Positions 32,712 through 41,605 of a DNA stretch of 64,000 bases are shown one piece after another. Source of the DNA: Hymenobacter persicinus (GTDB lineage Bacteria; Bacteroidota; Bacteroidia; Cytophagales; Hymenobacteraceae); NCBI RefSeq assembly GCF_004167665.1, contig NZ_SEWE01000013.1, forward strand, positions 37,917-101,916, given 5' to 3'. Position 1 is the stretch's first letter, and the number at the start of each line of letters is the position of its first letter. The translations under genes and the position numbers were made by a program. Below the pieces are notes generated by a model. The model saw only the letters and a program-made list of their open reading frames with translations. It was not told where the DNA came from and did not search any database.

Positions 32712-34058
32712 ATGTCCGCTATCCGCCTGCCATTCCGGCTTCTGCTCCTGTTATTTCTTTTCACTGCCTGCGGCAAACAGCAAACCTTGCAGGGACTTTT
32801 CCAGAAAAGCACCGCCCACGAGGCCTACGCCCGCCGCCTGCGCCAGGCCCACCTCGACGAAACGGCCCTGGGCCGCGACTGGCTGGCCGCTGCCGACCGG
32901 GCTCTGGGCGACTCGCTGACGGTGAGCCTGCCCTTCCAGGAAACCGGCTTTTTCCGGGCCGACCGGGCTACGGCCGCCGCCTACCGCTACGCCGTGCGGG
33001 CCGGGGAACAAATCAACATCAGCCTGAAGCTGCCGGCTGGCACCGATGCCCACGTGTTTCTGGACGCCTTTGAGCTCAGCCCCGACCGCGCCGCGCCCGT
33101 TCCCGTGGCCTCCGCCGATACCGCTGCCCTCTCGTTCAGCTACGTGGCCGACGACGACCGTCAGCACCTGCTGCGGGTGCAGCCCGAATTACTACGCACC
33201 GGCCGATACACGCTGCGCATTCAGCGGGCCCCGTCGCTGGGCTTTCCGGTGCAGGGCAAAAGTGACGCGGCGGCTGGCAGCTTCTGGGGTGCCAACCGCG
33301 ACAATGGTGCCCGCCGCCACGAAGGCATCGACATCTTTGCCAAGCGCGGTACGCCCGCCGTAGCCGCCGCCGCGGGCCTCATTACCCGCACCGGCGAAAC
33401 CCCGCTGGGCGGCAAGGTGGTTTGGCTTACCGACGCCACCCACGGCCAGCACCTCTACTACGCTCACCTCGACAAGCAGCTCGTGCAGGCCGGGCAAGTG
33501 GTGAAGGCTGGCGACACGCTGGGGCTGGTGGGCAACACCGGCAATGCCCGCACTACGCCCCCGCACCTGCATTTCGGCGTGTACCGCAGCGGCCGCGGGG
33601 CCGTCGACCCCTTCCCCTTCGTGCGCCGCGCCGATGCTGAGCCGCCCGCCCCGGCCACCAAGCCCGAGCGGCTCGGGCAGTGGGTGCGCGTCCGGAGCAA
33701 ACAGGCAAGCCTGCACCTGAGCCCGCAGGCCAAAGGAGCCGCGGCCGGGCAGCTGGCCCGCAATATGCCCCTGCTGGTGGTAGGCAGCCAGGCCAGCTGG
33801 TACCGCGTAGAGCGGCCCGACGGCCGCGTGGGCTACGTGGCGGCCAAGGAAGTGGTGCCGGCCGAACCGCTGCGGCACGAATCGGTGTCGGCCGCCGCCG
33901 ACCTGTACGTGCGCCCCCGGGCCGGAGCAGCGGCCCTAGACTCGCTGCCCGCCCGCAGCACGGTGGCCGTGCTGGGCGAATTTGACGGGTTCCGGCTGGT
34001 GCGCAATGGCGCTGGCGTAGTGGGTTGGCTGGGGCCGGCGGCGGTGCCGCAAGGTTAA
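32712..34058 (+). CDS. M23 (LytM-type) peptidase lipoprotein with SH3-like repeats
   Basis: A 448-residue envelope protein. Lipobox LFTAC gives acylated Cys20. Residues 30-190 form a beta-rich region of unknown kind. The M23 endopeptidase domain (about 195-310) has the zinc ligands His203 and Asp207 in RRHEGIDIFAKRG and His285/His287 in PPHLHFGV. Two SH3-like modules (about 335-395 and 400-448, LYVRPRAGAAALDSLPARS) probably bind the wall. LytM enzymes cut peptidoglycan cross-bridges or stem peptides. It is divergent from the XRE membrane regulator and may be under its control. Confidence 0.93.
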   Translation: MSAIRLPFRLLLLLFLFTACGKQQTLQGLFQKSTAHEAYARRLRQAHLDETALGRDWLAAADRALGDSLTVSLPFQETGFFRADRATAAAYRYAVRAGEQINISLKLPAGTDAHVFLDAFELSPDRAAPVPVASADTAALSFSYVADDDRQHLLRVQPELLRTGRYTLRIQRAPSLGFPVQGKSDAAAGSFWGANRDNGARRHEGIDIFAKRGTPAVAAAAGLITRTGETPLGGKVVWLTDATHGQHLYYAHLDKQLVQAGQVVKAGDTLGLVGNTGNARTTPPHLHFGVYRSGRGAVDPFPFVRRADAEPPAPATKPERLGQWVRVRSKQASLHLSPQAKGAAAGQLARNMPLLVVGSQASWYRVERPDGRVGYVAAKEVVPAEPLRHESVSAAADLYVRPRAGAAALDSLPARSTVAVLGEFDGFRLVRNGAGVVGWLGPAAVPQG

Positions 34059-34182
34059 TTTTCGACTTTCACCCAATCTTCATCGACCATAGCCGACCTT
34101 TCGCTCAGGTGATTGGATCGAAAACGGTGTAACCTTTTCCGGAAGGCCGCGCCGTTTTCTTATCCGGCCGTTTCGGCCATAC

Positions 34183-34217
34183 AAAAAGCCCCGGTGGTTT
34201 CCCGCCGGGGCTTTTTA
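34183..34217. terminator. Bidirectional terminator
   Basis: AAAAAGCCCCGG (34183-34194) pairs with CCGGGGCTTTTT (34205-34216). It separates the convergent M23 gene and the lipoprotein gene at 34240. Confidence 0.88.
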
Positions 34218-34239
34218 TGGGCAAAAAGTGCTGGAGCGG

Positions 34240-34836
34240 CTATTCGGCCACCACCACTGCTTTTTTCTGCTTTTTGTCGTAGGCAATGCGACGCTCCTTG
34301 CCGGCGGCCGTCACGTAGTCGAAGCCGACGGCGCGGGTATCCGCCTTCACCGACGACCAGGACTGAGCGTCTACTTCCCCGGGCTGGGTGGCCGTTTTAG
34401 GCACGGCAGGTTGCACGAACCGGTCTTCGGCGAAAAAGCCGTTCATGCCGCGCAGAATGGCAATTTCCTTGTCGCGCACGGTGGCGGCCTGCGGGTCTTC
34501 CAACTGCCGCTCATCGAGCAGGGCCGTGGCGGGCATCACCTCTTTGCGCAGGGTGTCGCCGGTACTGCTCAGAATAATGAAACGGGCCTGCCCGCTCATG
34601 ATTTTGGGACCCTGCAGCTGCAGAATGAAGTTATCCTTGGTCTTGGTGTTCGAGAAGTAGTGCGAGGCCCGCACCGTGTTCAGCACCGTCCGGCTCGACA
34701 CCCGGGTGGTGGCCGTCGGGGGGGTGTACACTTTATCCGCGTTTCGGGAAGTACCAACCTCGCGCTCCGTGTTCAGGCACGAGGTGAGTTGCAGCAGCAC
34801 GGTAGCCGAAACGGCAAAAAGAACTATTTTTTTCAT
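34240..34836 (-). CDS. Hypothetical lipoprotein
   Basis: A 198-residue lipoprotein (lipobox LLQLTSC, acylated Cys20). The mature part starts with a Thr/Arg-rich disordered stretch and continues with beta-like segments (NFILQLQGPKIMSGQARFII) and a C-terminal KKQKKAVVV patch. No family is recognised. ATG 34836 was chosen over the in-frame ATG 34854 because it places the signal peptide at the N-terminus. It is probably a single-gene unit at the end of a convergent pair. The 269 nt upstream (34837-35105) show no further gene. Confidence 0.75.
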   Translation of the reverse strand: MKKIVLFAVSATVLLQLTSCLNTEREVGTSRNADKVYTPPTATTRVSSRTVLNTVRASHYFSNTKTKDNFILQLQGPKIMSGQARFIILSSTGDTLRKEVMPATALLDERQLEDPQAATVRDKEIAILRGMNGFFAEDRFVQPAVPKTATQPGEVDAQSWSSVKADTRAVGFDYVTAAGKERRIAYDKKQKKAVVVAE

Positions 34837-35105
34837 TGGGGGGTGAACAGCCATCTTCTAATCAGTTCGGCAAAATACAAAACCTGCCGATATCCCGCCG
34901 AAACGGCGGCAAGCCGGTAGTTTGGGAGCAGCTACTACCGGGGCAGGCGCGCTAAATCATGTACCGCAAAAATAGTTCTAGGGTTGCCGGGTGCGGGTTG
35001 AATATTCCCCCGCCCCAGGGGCGTTTTCCTTGCCGGGCCAAACTGCCGGCGGCGGCCCGGTCCGCCCCCAGCCTGGCTTTGTGCTACCATCCGGCCAGCG
35101 GGCCG

Positions 35106-35816
35106 CTACAACCAGCTCAGTTCCAGCCCCAGCACCCAGCGCGGCAGTTCCGGGTAGCGGGTGCCTTCGGTGGCGCGAAACACGTCGGAAAAGCGGCGGC
35201 GGCCCACCAGGGCAAAGCGGCCCGAGCCCAGGCGGGCACCCGCGCTGTAGCTCCAGCGGTTCACGTAGGTCAGCCCCCGCTCGGCGGTTTGCACCTTCCG
35301 GGCCCCACTGGCGGCCCCGTCCTCGTAGTGGTGAGCCGAGCTTATCACCCAGCCGCCCCCGCCCAGCAAGTCGAGGTAGCGGCCAATGGCATTGCCGCGG
35401 CGGCCGTAGTTGAGCCGCAGAAAGCCCTCGGCCTGGGCCTGGGGCAAGGCCAAGTATTCCCGGGCGTGCAGGGTGGCGTTGGGCACTGTTTTCTGCGCAT
35501 GCTGCGCCAAATGAAACACCGGACGGGCGTAGCGCACGTCGAGGCCCAGGGCGGCGGACTGGGTGAGGCGCCACTTGTTGCGCAGCCCCAGCTGCACCTC
35601 CGCCGACCGGCCGTAGCGCACGGCGGCGCCCGGGGCCGCGGCCGGGCCCAGCACCAGCCCGTAGGCCACAAACACGTGGCTGAAGTAGGCGCGGTTGGGA
35701 CCAAACGTGGCTGCCACGGTGTCGTTGGCCACATTTTCGCGCAGCAGCACGCGTTGGGCCGCGGCGGGCAGGCTCAGCGCCGCGCCGAGCAAAACGGGAA
35801 GAAACCGAGGCCTCAT
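35106..35816 (-). CDS. Small predicted outer-membrane beta-barrel protein
   Basis: A 236-residue protein with a signal peptide (cleavage after PAAAQ, about residue 21) and alternating hydrophobic/polar strands throughout (VFVAYGLVLGPAA, VQLGLRNKWRLTQSAAL, GWVISSAHHYEDG, LGLELSWL), ending in a C-terminal aromatic/Leu strand typical of outer-membrane barrels. No named family. Its ATG overlaps the TGA of the preceding subtilase gene by 4 nt (ATGA, 35813-35816), so the two are translated together. It may be a surface partner, translocon or substrate of that protease. Confidence 0.7.
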   Translation of the reverse strand: MRPRFLPVLLGAALSLPAAAQRVLLRENVANDTVAATFGPNRAYFSHVFVAYGLVLGPAAAPGAAVRYGRSAEVQLGLRNKWRLTQSAALGLDVRYARPVFHLAQHAQKTVPNATLHAREYLALPQAQAEGFLRLNYGRRGNAIGRYLDLLGGGGWVISSAHHYEDGAASGARKVQTAERGLTYVNRWSYSAGARLGSGRFALVGRRRFSDVFRATEGTRYPELPRWVLGLELSWL

Positions 35817-37639
35817 TGTGCGGAATACGTTTGAATAAAGCCCCGGTACAACACCCGCACCGTATCGCCGGCGCGCAGGCGGGAAAGCGGAATGCGCAGC
35901 ACGGCCCGCTGGTTTACCTCGCGCACCTCGTAGAAGCGCAGCACGTTGCGACGGTCGGCAATGTGCCAGTACAGGTAATCGGGGTGCGCGGGCGGCAGGC
36001 CGGGGGTCGGGGCTTCCGCCGGGGCCGCGGGGCTGGTGGGCTGGGACTGGGTGGCCGGGGTTTCGCGCCCCAGCGCCGGGGCCTTGGCGGGCTTCTCGGC
36101 GGCGGGCGGCACGTCGGCAGAATCGGCGTAGAGCGGCAACGTGCGGGCCGGCAGCAGCGCCGCTTCGGGCCGGATCAGCACGGCCAACGCACTGTCGCGG
36201 GGCAGAATGTCGAAGGTGGGTACGGCGGGCGGCGCGGCGGGCTGATTCGGGAGAAAAAAGCGGGCCTGGGGCGTGCCGTAGCCGTGGGCGTAGTCGAAGT
36301 ACGGGTACAAATCGGCGGAGCGCTGAATCTTCTCGAACAGCTGCATCACCGTCAGGCCCCGCTCCTGCTGCCAGGCGCAGGCCGCGAAGCCCGCCAGCAG
36401 CGGACTGGCGAAAGACGTGCCTTCCACCGGGGAGTAGCCCCCCGGCGCGGCGGCCAGCACCGAGCCGAAGGCCACCACGTTGGGCTTCAGGCGGCGGGCG
36501 GCGTTGGGGCCGTAGCTGCTGAAGTCGATGTGCAGGTAAGTGTCGGGGTCGAGGCCCCCGACGGCCAGCACCGAGTCGCCATCGGCGGGCGTGCCCACGG
36601 TGTGCCAGTCCTCGTCATCGCCGTCGTTGCCGGCGGCATTTACCACCAGGATGCCCTTGCGCACGGCCAGCTCGGCGGCCCGGGCCACGAGGCTGGTGCG
36701 GCCGTTCATCTGCTCGGGAAAGTAGCGCCGGTCGGTGTAGCCCAAGGATGAGTTGATGATGTCGGCCCCGTTGCGGTCGGCCCACTCGGCGGCGGCCAGC
36801 CAGGCTTCTTCCTCGGCGTACAGCTCCCGCCAGGGCCGCTCGGTGCGGGCCAGCAGAAACTCGGCCCGGGGCGCCAGGCCCAGCGGGGTACCGTCGGGGA
36901 GCTGCCCGGCAATGCAGGACAGCACCTCCGTGCCGTGGGAGCCCCCCACGAACACGTCGGCCTTGTTGCGCACAAAATCGTGGGTGAGCACCACGCGCTT
37001 GTCTTGAAACAGCTGCTGGAAGGCCGGGTGCTTGTCGGCGCTGATAAAGCCCACGTCGAAGATGGCAATGCGCAGCCCCTGCCCCGCCAGACCCGCCTGC
37101 CGGAATGCCGCCGCGCCCAGGCTGGCGGTCTGCTGCCGGGCTAAGCGGCGGTTGGCCGCTGAAATTTCCATGCGGGCACCCTCCGCGGGCGGGCGGACTG
37201 CCGCGGGTTGGAGCGTAACGGCGCTTCGCAGCTCCACCGCCCGCACGCCGGGCAGGCGGCGCAGGGCGGCGGCCTGGGCCGGGGTGGCGCGGCAGGCCAC
37301 GGCGTTAAACCAGCGGCTGACCAGCGTCACGGTATCGGCCAGGGCGCTGATCTGACGCACGTAGTCGGCCCGCACGGGAAAGTCGGTGCTGTCGCAGGCG
37401 GGCAACTGCTGGCGCAGGCGGCGGGCCCGGGCCGGGGCGCTGAAGTAGTGAGCCGCGTCGAATTGGGTGCCGGCCTTGTCGCGCAGCAGCACCCAGTAGG
37501 CCGCCTTGGACGGGGTCTGGGCCACGGCGGTGCCGGGCAGCGCAAGGCTCAGCCCGGCAGCGCCCAGCAGCAGGCCGCAAGCGGCCCGGCGCACCGGGGC
37601 CAGAAAAGGGAAAGCGGACAAAAGCGAAAAAGCGGCCAT
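35813..37639 (-). CDS. S8 (subtilisin-like) serine peptidase, exported
   Basis: A 608-residue subtilase with a signal peptide (cleavage near AVAQ, about residue 41) and an N-terminal prodomain (about 42-150). The catalytic triad is seen in LRIAIFDVGF (Asp), VGGSHGTEVLS (His) and EGTSFASPLLAGFA (Ser), with the oxyanion-hole Asn in VVNAAGNDGDD. The C-terminal part (about 440-608) is a Pro/Ala-rich linker and a beta domain (VLRFYEVREVNQRAVLRIPL) of unknown kind. It overlaps the barrel gene by 4 nt. ATG 37639 fits the signal peptide. Confidence 0.93.
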   Translation of the reverse strand: MAAFSLLSAFPFLAPVRRAACGLLLGAAGLSLALPGTAVAQTPSKAAYWVLLRDKAGTQFDAAHYFSAPARARRLRQQLPACDSTDFPVRADYVRQISALADTVTLVSRWFNAVACRATPAQAAALRRLPGVRAVELRSAVTLQPAAVRPPAEGARMEISAANRRLARQQTASLGAAAFRQAGLAGQGLRIAIFDVGFISADKHPAFQQLFQDKRVVLTHDFVRNKADVFVGGSHGTEVLSCIAGQLPDGTPLGLAPRAEFLLARTERPWRELYAEEEAWLAAAEWADRNGADIINSSLGYTDRRYFPEQMNGRTSLVARAAELAVRKGILVVNAAGNDGDDEDWHTVGTPADGDSVLAVGGLDPDTYLHIDFSSYGPNAARRLKPNVVAFGSVLAAAPGGYSPVEGTSFASPLLAGFAACAWQQERGLTVMQLFEKIQRSADLYPYFDYAHGYGTPQARFFLPNQPAAPPAVPTFDILPRDSALAVLIRPEAALLPARTLPLYADSADVPPAAEKPAKAPALGRETPATQSQPTSPAAPAEAPTPGLPPAHPDYLYWHIADRRNVLRFYEVREVNQRAVLRIPLSRLRAGDTVRVLYRGFIQTYSAQ

Positions 37640-37709
37640 AACAGGCGGAAGGTACGATGCGCAAGCGGCGCGGAAAACACCTACGGAAAATGCCGGCGCC
37701 GCGGTGCCG

Positions 37710-38255
37710 CTACCGCGCGGGACCGAGCGGCACCTCCGCCACTGCCACCCACTGCCGGCCGTCGTGGCGAAACAGGGTGATGGAGCGTACCTCGAAGGTG
37801 GCAGCGTAGCGGCGGGCGGCGAAATCCTGCTGGAGTTCGGGCACCAGCGCCGCGGGCAGGTCACGGGTGGCCAGGGTCAGGTGCGGGGTAAAGGGACGGG
37901 TTTCGGCGGGCACGGCCGGCAGGTGCGTGGCCAGCCAGGCGGTCAGGGCGGCGTGGCACTGCTGCACGCCCCGGGCCTCGCTAACCCGCACAAACAGGGT
38001 GCGGGCACCAAACCAGGCAAAGTTTTCCAGCCCGACGAAAAAGGGCGGCTGGGTGGTGGCAAACGCCTGCAACGCCCGGCGGCAGTCCGCCTCAAACCCG
38101 TCGGGCTGGCGGGTGGGCGGCACCAGGGTAAGGTGCGGGGGCAGGCGCACGGCGTTGCGGCTGCCCGTGCGCTGGTGCACCTGCTGCTTCAGGGCCCAGA
38201 GCTGGGAGAAAACCGGCTCCGGCGGCAGCAGCGCAACGAGAAACAGAGAATCCAT
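37710..38255 (-). CDS. 2H phosphoesterase / 2'-5' RNA ligase-like protein
   Basis: A 181-residue cytoplasmic protein of the 2H superfamily with the two catalytic HxT motifs, LPPHLTLVPPT (about residue 41) and FTPHLTLATRD (about 124). Members open 2',3'-cyclic phosphates in RNA or ligate tRNA halves in vitro. The true role in bacteria such as this is undefined. It lies between the subtilase and the M28 peptidase on the same strand, with gaps of 70 and 50 nt, so co-transcription is possible but functional linkage is not evident. Confidence 0.88.
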   Translation of the reverse strand: MDSLFLVALLPPEPVFSQLWALKQQVHQRTGSRNAVRLPPHLTLVPPTRQPDGFEADCRRALQAFATTQPPFFVGLENFAWFGARTLFVRVSEARGVQQCHAALTAWLATHLPAVPAETRPFTPHLTLATRDLPAALVPELQQDFAARRYAATFEVRSITLFRHDGRQWVAVAEVPLGPAR

Positions 38256-38305
38256 AGCCAGAAATTTCCGCCCCGAACTGCATCCTGAGGCGCCGTTTCC
38301 GGGCC

Positions 38306-39691
38306 TTAGAGGCCGTATTTGCTCAGCAGATACACCAGGCTGGCCATGCTGGCCCCGCCGAGTTCCAGCTCCCGGCGGTTGACCTTGTCGAAGGTGTCGG
38401 CGGCGGTGTGGTGAATATCGAAGTACCGCTGGGAGTCGCAGTCGTAGCCAACCAGGGCCTTGGCCTGGTCTTTCAGCGGACCGATATCGGTGCCGGAGTG
38501 ACCGGCCACGAACAGCCCGCTGAAGTAAGGCTCGAACAGCGGCTGCCACTGCTGCATTTTGCGCACCGTGGCCTCGGGCGCCTCAATGTTGAAGCCCCGG
38601 GGCGTGAAGCCGCCGCCGTCGGACTCCATGGCGGCCAGGTGCTTCTCCCCGGCGGCCTTGGCCAGCGCGGCGTACTGTTCGCCGCCACGGACGCCGTTTT
38701 CCTCGTTCATAAACAGCACGGCCCGCACCGTGCGCTCGGGCCGCAACCCGGTAGCTTTGAGCAGACGCAGCACTTCCATGCTCTGCACGCAGCCCGTACC
38801 GTCGTCGTGGGCGCCCTGACCCAGGTCCCAGGAATCGAGGTGGCCCCCGACGACAATGATTTCGTCAGGGTGCTTCGAGCCCCGGACTTCCCCCACCACG
38901 TTGTAGGACTTCACCTCGGGCAGGCTCTGGCAGTTCATTTCCAGCTCCAGGGTCAGGCCGGGGTCGGCCTTGAGCAGTTGGCTGAGCTCGTCGGCGCCGT
39001 TGGTGCTCAGGGCCGCGGCGGGCAGCTTGGTCACCTTCTCGTCGTAGCGCATCATGCCGGTGTGGGGAAAATCGTCGTGGGCCAGGCTCAGGGAGCGAAC
39101 CAGGGCCCCCACGGCCCCGCGCTTGGCGGCTTCCACGGCCCCGTTGCGGCGCTGGTCGCCGGCTTCACCGTAGGCCCGGCCGGTTTCGATGTAGGTCGGG
39201 TTCATGGGCCGGTTGAAGAACACGAACTTGCCCTTGACCTTGCTGTCGGGCAACGCGGCCAGCTCGGCCCAGCTTTTAACCTCCACCACGCCCGCGCGCA
39301 GCTTACCGCCGGTGCCCACCGAACCACCCAGGGCGCACACGTTCAGAGCTACCCCTTTGCCCTTGGCGGGCTTGATTTCGGCCTTTTCCTTGGCCCCGCG
39401 CACCCAGTGCGGCACCATCACCTCCTGCAGATATACCCGGTCGAGGCCGAGCTTTTCCATGGGTACCTTGCCCCAGTCGACGGCCTGCTGGGCTTGGGGG
39501 GAGCCGCTCAGGCGCGCCCCGATCTGGCTCGTGAGCTGGCGCAGGTTGTCGTAGCTCTGCCCCCGCAGCAGGGCCTCATCGTAGATTTTGCGGATGTTGA
39601 CGGAGTCGGTTTTGGTGGTCTGGGCCAGGGCCGGAAGGGTGAGCAGCCTCAGGCTGGCGAGCAGCAGGCCGCGGCGGAAGAAAGCGCGCAT
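38306..39691 (-). CDS. M28-family metallopeptidase, exported
   Basis: A 461-residue zinc peptidase. Signal peptide at residues 1-23 (LPALAQ). A PA-like insert lies at about 125-240. The M28 core has the zinc and catalytic motifs VVGGHLDSWDLGQGAHDDGT (His, Asp), FMNEENGVRGG (Glu pair), MESDGGG and the C-terminal YFDIHHTAADTFDKV (His). M28 enzymes are aminopeptidases or carboxypeptidases acting on small peptides in the periplasm or outside the cell. Length and motif order are complete. Minus-strand TACCTTAG at 39767-39774 is a possible -7 box. Confidence 0.94.
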   Translation of the reverse strand: MRAFFRRGLLLASLRLLTLPALAQTTKTDSVNIRKIYDEALLRGQSYDNLRQLTSQIGARLSGSPQAQQAVDWGKVPMEKLGLDRVYLQEVMVPHWVRGAKEKAEIKPAKGKGVALNVCALGGSVGTGGKLRAGVVEVKSWAELAALPDSKVKGKFVFFNRPMNPTYIETGRAYGEAGDQRRNGAVEAAKRGAVGALVRSLSLAHDDFPHTGMMRYDEKVTKLPAAALSTNGADELSQLLKADPGLTLELEMNCQSLPEVKSYNVVGEVRGSKHPDEIIVVGGHLDSWDLGQGAHDDGTGCVQSMEVLRLLKATGLRPERTVRAVLFMNEENGVRGGEQYAALAKAAGEKHLAAMESDGGGFTPRGFNIEAPEATVRKMQQWQPLFEPYFSGLFVAGHSGTDIGPLKDQAKALVGYDCDSQRYFDIHHTAADTFDKVNRRELELGGASMASLVYLLSKYGL

Positions 39692-39766
39692 AGGAGAAGT
39701 TGATTCAGCGAATAAAACCGGCGGAAAACGGCGCCAGGCCACCCCGGCTGGGTTCCCGTCGGCGGG

Positions 39767-39774
39767 CTAAGGTA
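39767..39774 (-). promoter_or_regulatory. Putative -7 box of the M28 peptidase gene
   Basis: Minus-strand TACCTTAG matches TAnnTTTG at 7 of 8 positions, 75 nt upstream of ATG 39691. The identical octamer occurs upstream of surE. Confidence 0.35.
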
Positions 39775-39842
39775 ACAGGAAACCCGGCCGGGCTGCGTGA
39801 AGCTGGCTACTTTTTGGCTAGCGCCCCCGAAGCTGAACGGGC

Positions 39843-40379
39843 TTATTTAGGACTCGGGGCGCCGTAGCGTCGGGCCGTGGCCGTGGGCGAGCCGGCGGCG
39901 GGCACCCGCACTTCCAGCAGGTAATCATGCGCGGCGTCGGCAATGCTGGACACGGGCCGGGCGGCCCCCAAGGCTTCCACCATTTCCAGGATGGTGTTGG
40001 AATGGCCCACCACCAGCACGGCTTTGCCCGCGTAGTCGCGCCGGATCTGGGCCGCCAGCGCGGCCTGGTCCTTGGCGCTGTACACCAGCGGCGTGAGGCT
40101 CAGCTTGGCCGCCAGCGGGGCTACCGTGGCGCGAGTGCGCTTGGTGTCGGTGGTGAAGATGGCCGCTATCCGGCGCTGGCCCAGCTCGTCGCGCAAAGCC
40201 AGGGCGCGCTGCTCCCCGGCCGGCGTCAGCAGCGGGTCGGTGAGGCCGGGTGCGAGGTCCTTTTCGCCGTGGCGCACGAGGTAAACGGTGGTTTCGGAGC
40301 CCGCGGACCGGGAGCCGGCGCAGCCGGCCAGAGCCAAAAACAGCAGCAGGAACAGCCCGCGCAGGGAACGTGCAAACAT
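39843..40379 (-). CDS. Histidine phosphatase superfamily lipoprotein
   Basis: A 178-residue protein with lipobox ALAGC (Cys20) and a histidine phosphatase (phosphoglycerate mutase-like) domain. The catalytic RHG motif is YLVRHGEK (His37), followed by FTTDTKRTRATVAPLA and VLVVGHSNTI (second His). Being an anchored envelope protein it is likely a phosphatase of small phospho-compounds in the periplasm, like SixA-related exported proteins. The substrate is unknown. The DUF1028 gene lies 41 nt upstream on the same strand. Confidence 0.9.
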   Translation of the reverse strand: MFARSLRGLFLLLFLALAGCAGSRSAGSETTVYLVRHGEKDLAPGLTDPLLTPAGEQRALALRDELGQRRIAAIFTTDTKRTRATVAPLAAKLSLTPLVYSAKDQAALAAQIRRDYAGKAVLVVGHSNTILEMVEALGAARPVSSIADAAHDYLLEVRVPAAGSPTATARRYGAPSPK

Positions 40380-40420
40380 AAAGGCAGCGCTAGAAATGGA
40401 AGAAGGCAGCAGGAAGCGGG

Positions 40421-41416
40421 TTATTTCAAACTCAGAATCTGGTTGAGCTCGGCCGGGCTTATGGTCAGCAGGCCCACCTTGGGCAGGCGGCCGGTGAGGG
40501 TGCGCCAGTTGGGCTCCTGCCGGAAGATGGGTCCCAGCAAGGCCAGCGCGGCGGGCAGCTGCTGCTTGTTGGCCAGCGTAATGGCGTGCCAGTACTGCAT
40601 TTCCAGGTTCTGGGGAAACATTTTCTCGGCCGCCTCATACTCGCGGATGGCGGCGGGCATGTCGTTTTTCTCCACGGCCAGGTCGCCAGCATTCATGTGC
40701 TCATAGGCGCGGTGCAGGCGCAGCAGCCGGGCCAGCTCGGTCAGCGGGGCCTCATTATCGTCCACGCGCAGGTCGATGAGCCGGTCGTCCCAGGGGGCGG
40801 CGCTGGCTTTACCGCGCACCACCAGCAGGGCCGCCGACTGCCGGCCGCGCACGTCTCCGCCCGCGGCCTGCGCCGCGTCGAGCGCTGCCAGCACCCGCTC
40901 GGCCAGGGGCAGCTTCATATTTTGCTCGTAGGCCTTGGCCATGGCGGGCCACACCGTGGCGTTGAGCATCATGTTGGCCTGCACCGAGAACTGGGCGCCA
41001 ACTTGGTGGCCGGCCATATCCACGCACTTCTTGCCGGTGTGCGTAGCCACGTTGCCCTTGGCGTCGAGAATGGACACCTGGCGCACGTCGCGGCCTTCAT
41101 CGGTGGCCAGCAGCTCGGTAAGGGCTTGCTGGGCCGTTTTGCCGCTTTTGAGCAGGGCCAGCCCCCGCATTCCAAACGACTTATTGGTAAACGACTGGGT
41201 AGCCACCACCCCCACCCCGGCCTCGCCCCAGCTGACGGCGGTGCCCACCGAAAACCAGTGGCTCTGCACGGCCACGGCCAAGTCGCCGGTGAGCGGGTCG
41301 CGGGCCACGATGGAAAAAGTGTGGGCCAGCGGGTCGGTGGCGGAATAGACCTGGGCGGCGGCCGGGCGAATCAGGGCGCCGGCGGTCAGTAGCAGTAGGA
41401 ACGCGGATCTAAGCAT
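40421..41416 (-). CDS. DUF1028 domain exported protein with TPR-like C-terminus
   Basis: A 331-residue protein with a signal peptide (cleavage after RPAAAQ, about residue 21). The DUF1028 domain (about 28-235) shows HTFSIVARDPLTGDLAVAVQ, GVGVVATQSFTN and KCVDMAGHQVGAQFSVQANM; it has an Ntn-hydrolase-type fold and unproven activity. Residues 240-331 are helical and TPR-like (AYEHMNAGDLAVEKNDMPAA, LEMQYWHAITLANK). It is followed by the histidine phosphatase gene and divergent from the two-component genes at 41606. Confidence 0.88.
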   Translation of the reverse strand: MLRSAFLLLLTAGALIRPAAAQVYSATDPLAHTFSIVARDPLTGDLAVAVQSHWFSVGTAVSWGEAGVGVVATQSFTNKSFGMRGLALLKSGKTAQQALTELLATDEGRDVRQVSILDAKGNVATHTGKKCVDMAGHQVGAQFSVQANMMLNATVWPAMAKAYEQNMKLPLAERVLAALDAAQAAGGDVRGRQSAALLVVRGKASAAPWDDRLIDLRVDDNEAPLTELARLLRLHRAYEHMNAGDLAVEKNDMPAAIREYEAAEKMFPQNLEMQYWHAITLANKQQLPAALALLGPIFRQEPNWRTLTGRLPKVGLLTISPAELNQILSLK

Positions 41417-41605
41417 AGTAAAAAGGATGGTAGGATGTAAAACGGTTCAAGATATGGCCAAACCCGCAGTAGCGGCCCACGGTTCAGCTTGCGCGGGGCA
41501 GCTTTGCGGGGCTTGGTGGACACGTCGGGCAGGGGTCGAAACCGGCTTCATGCACTCTTCACGGCCGGGTTGCGTATGTTGTGCCCAGTAATCCAACCCA
41601 CCGCC

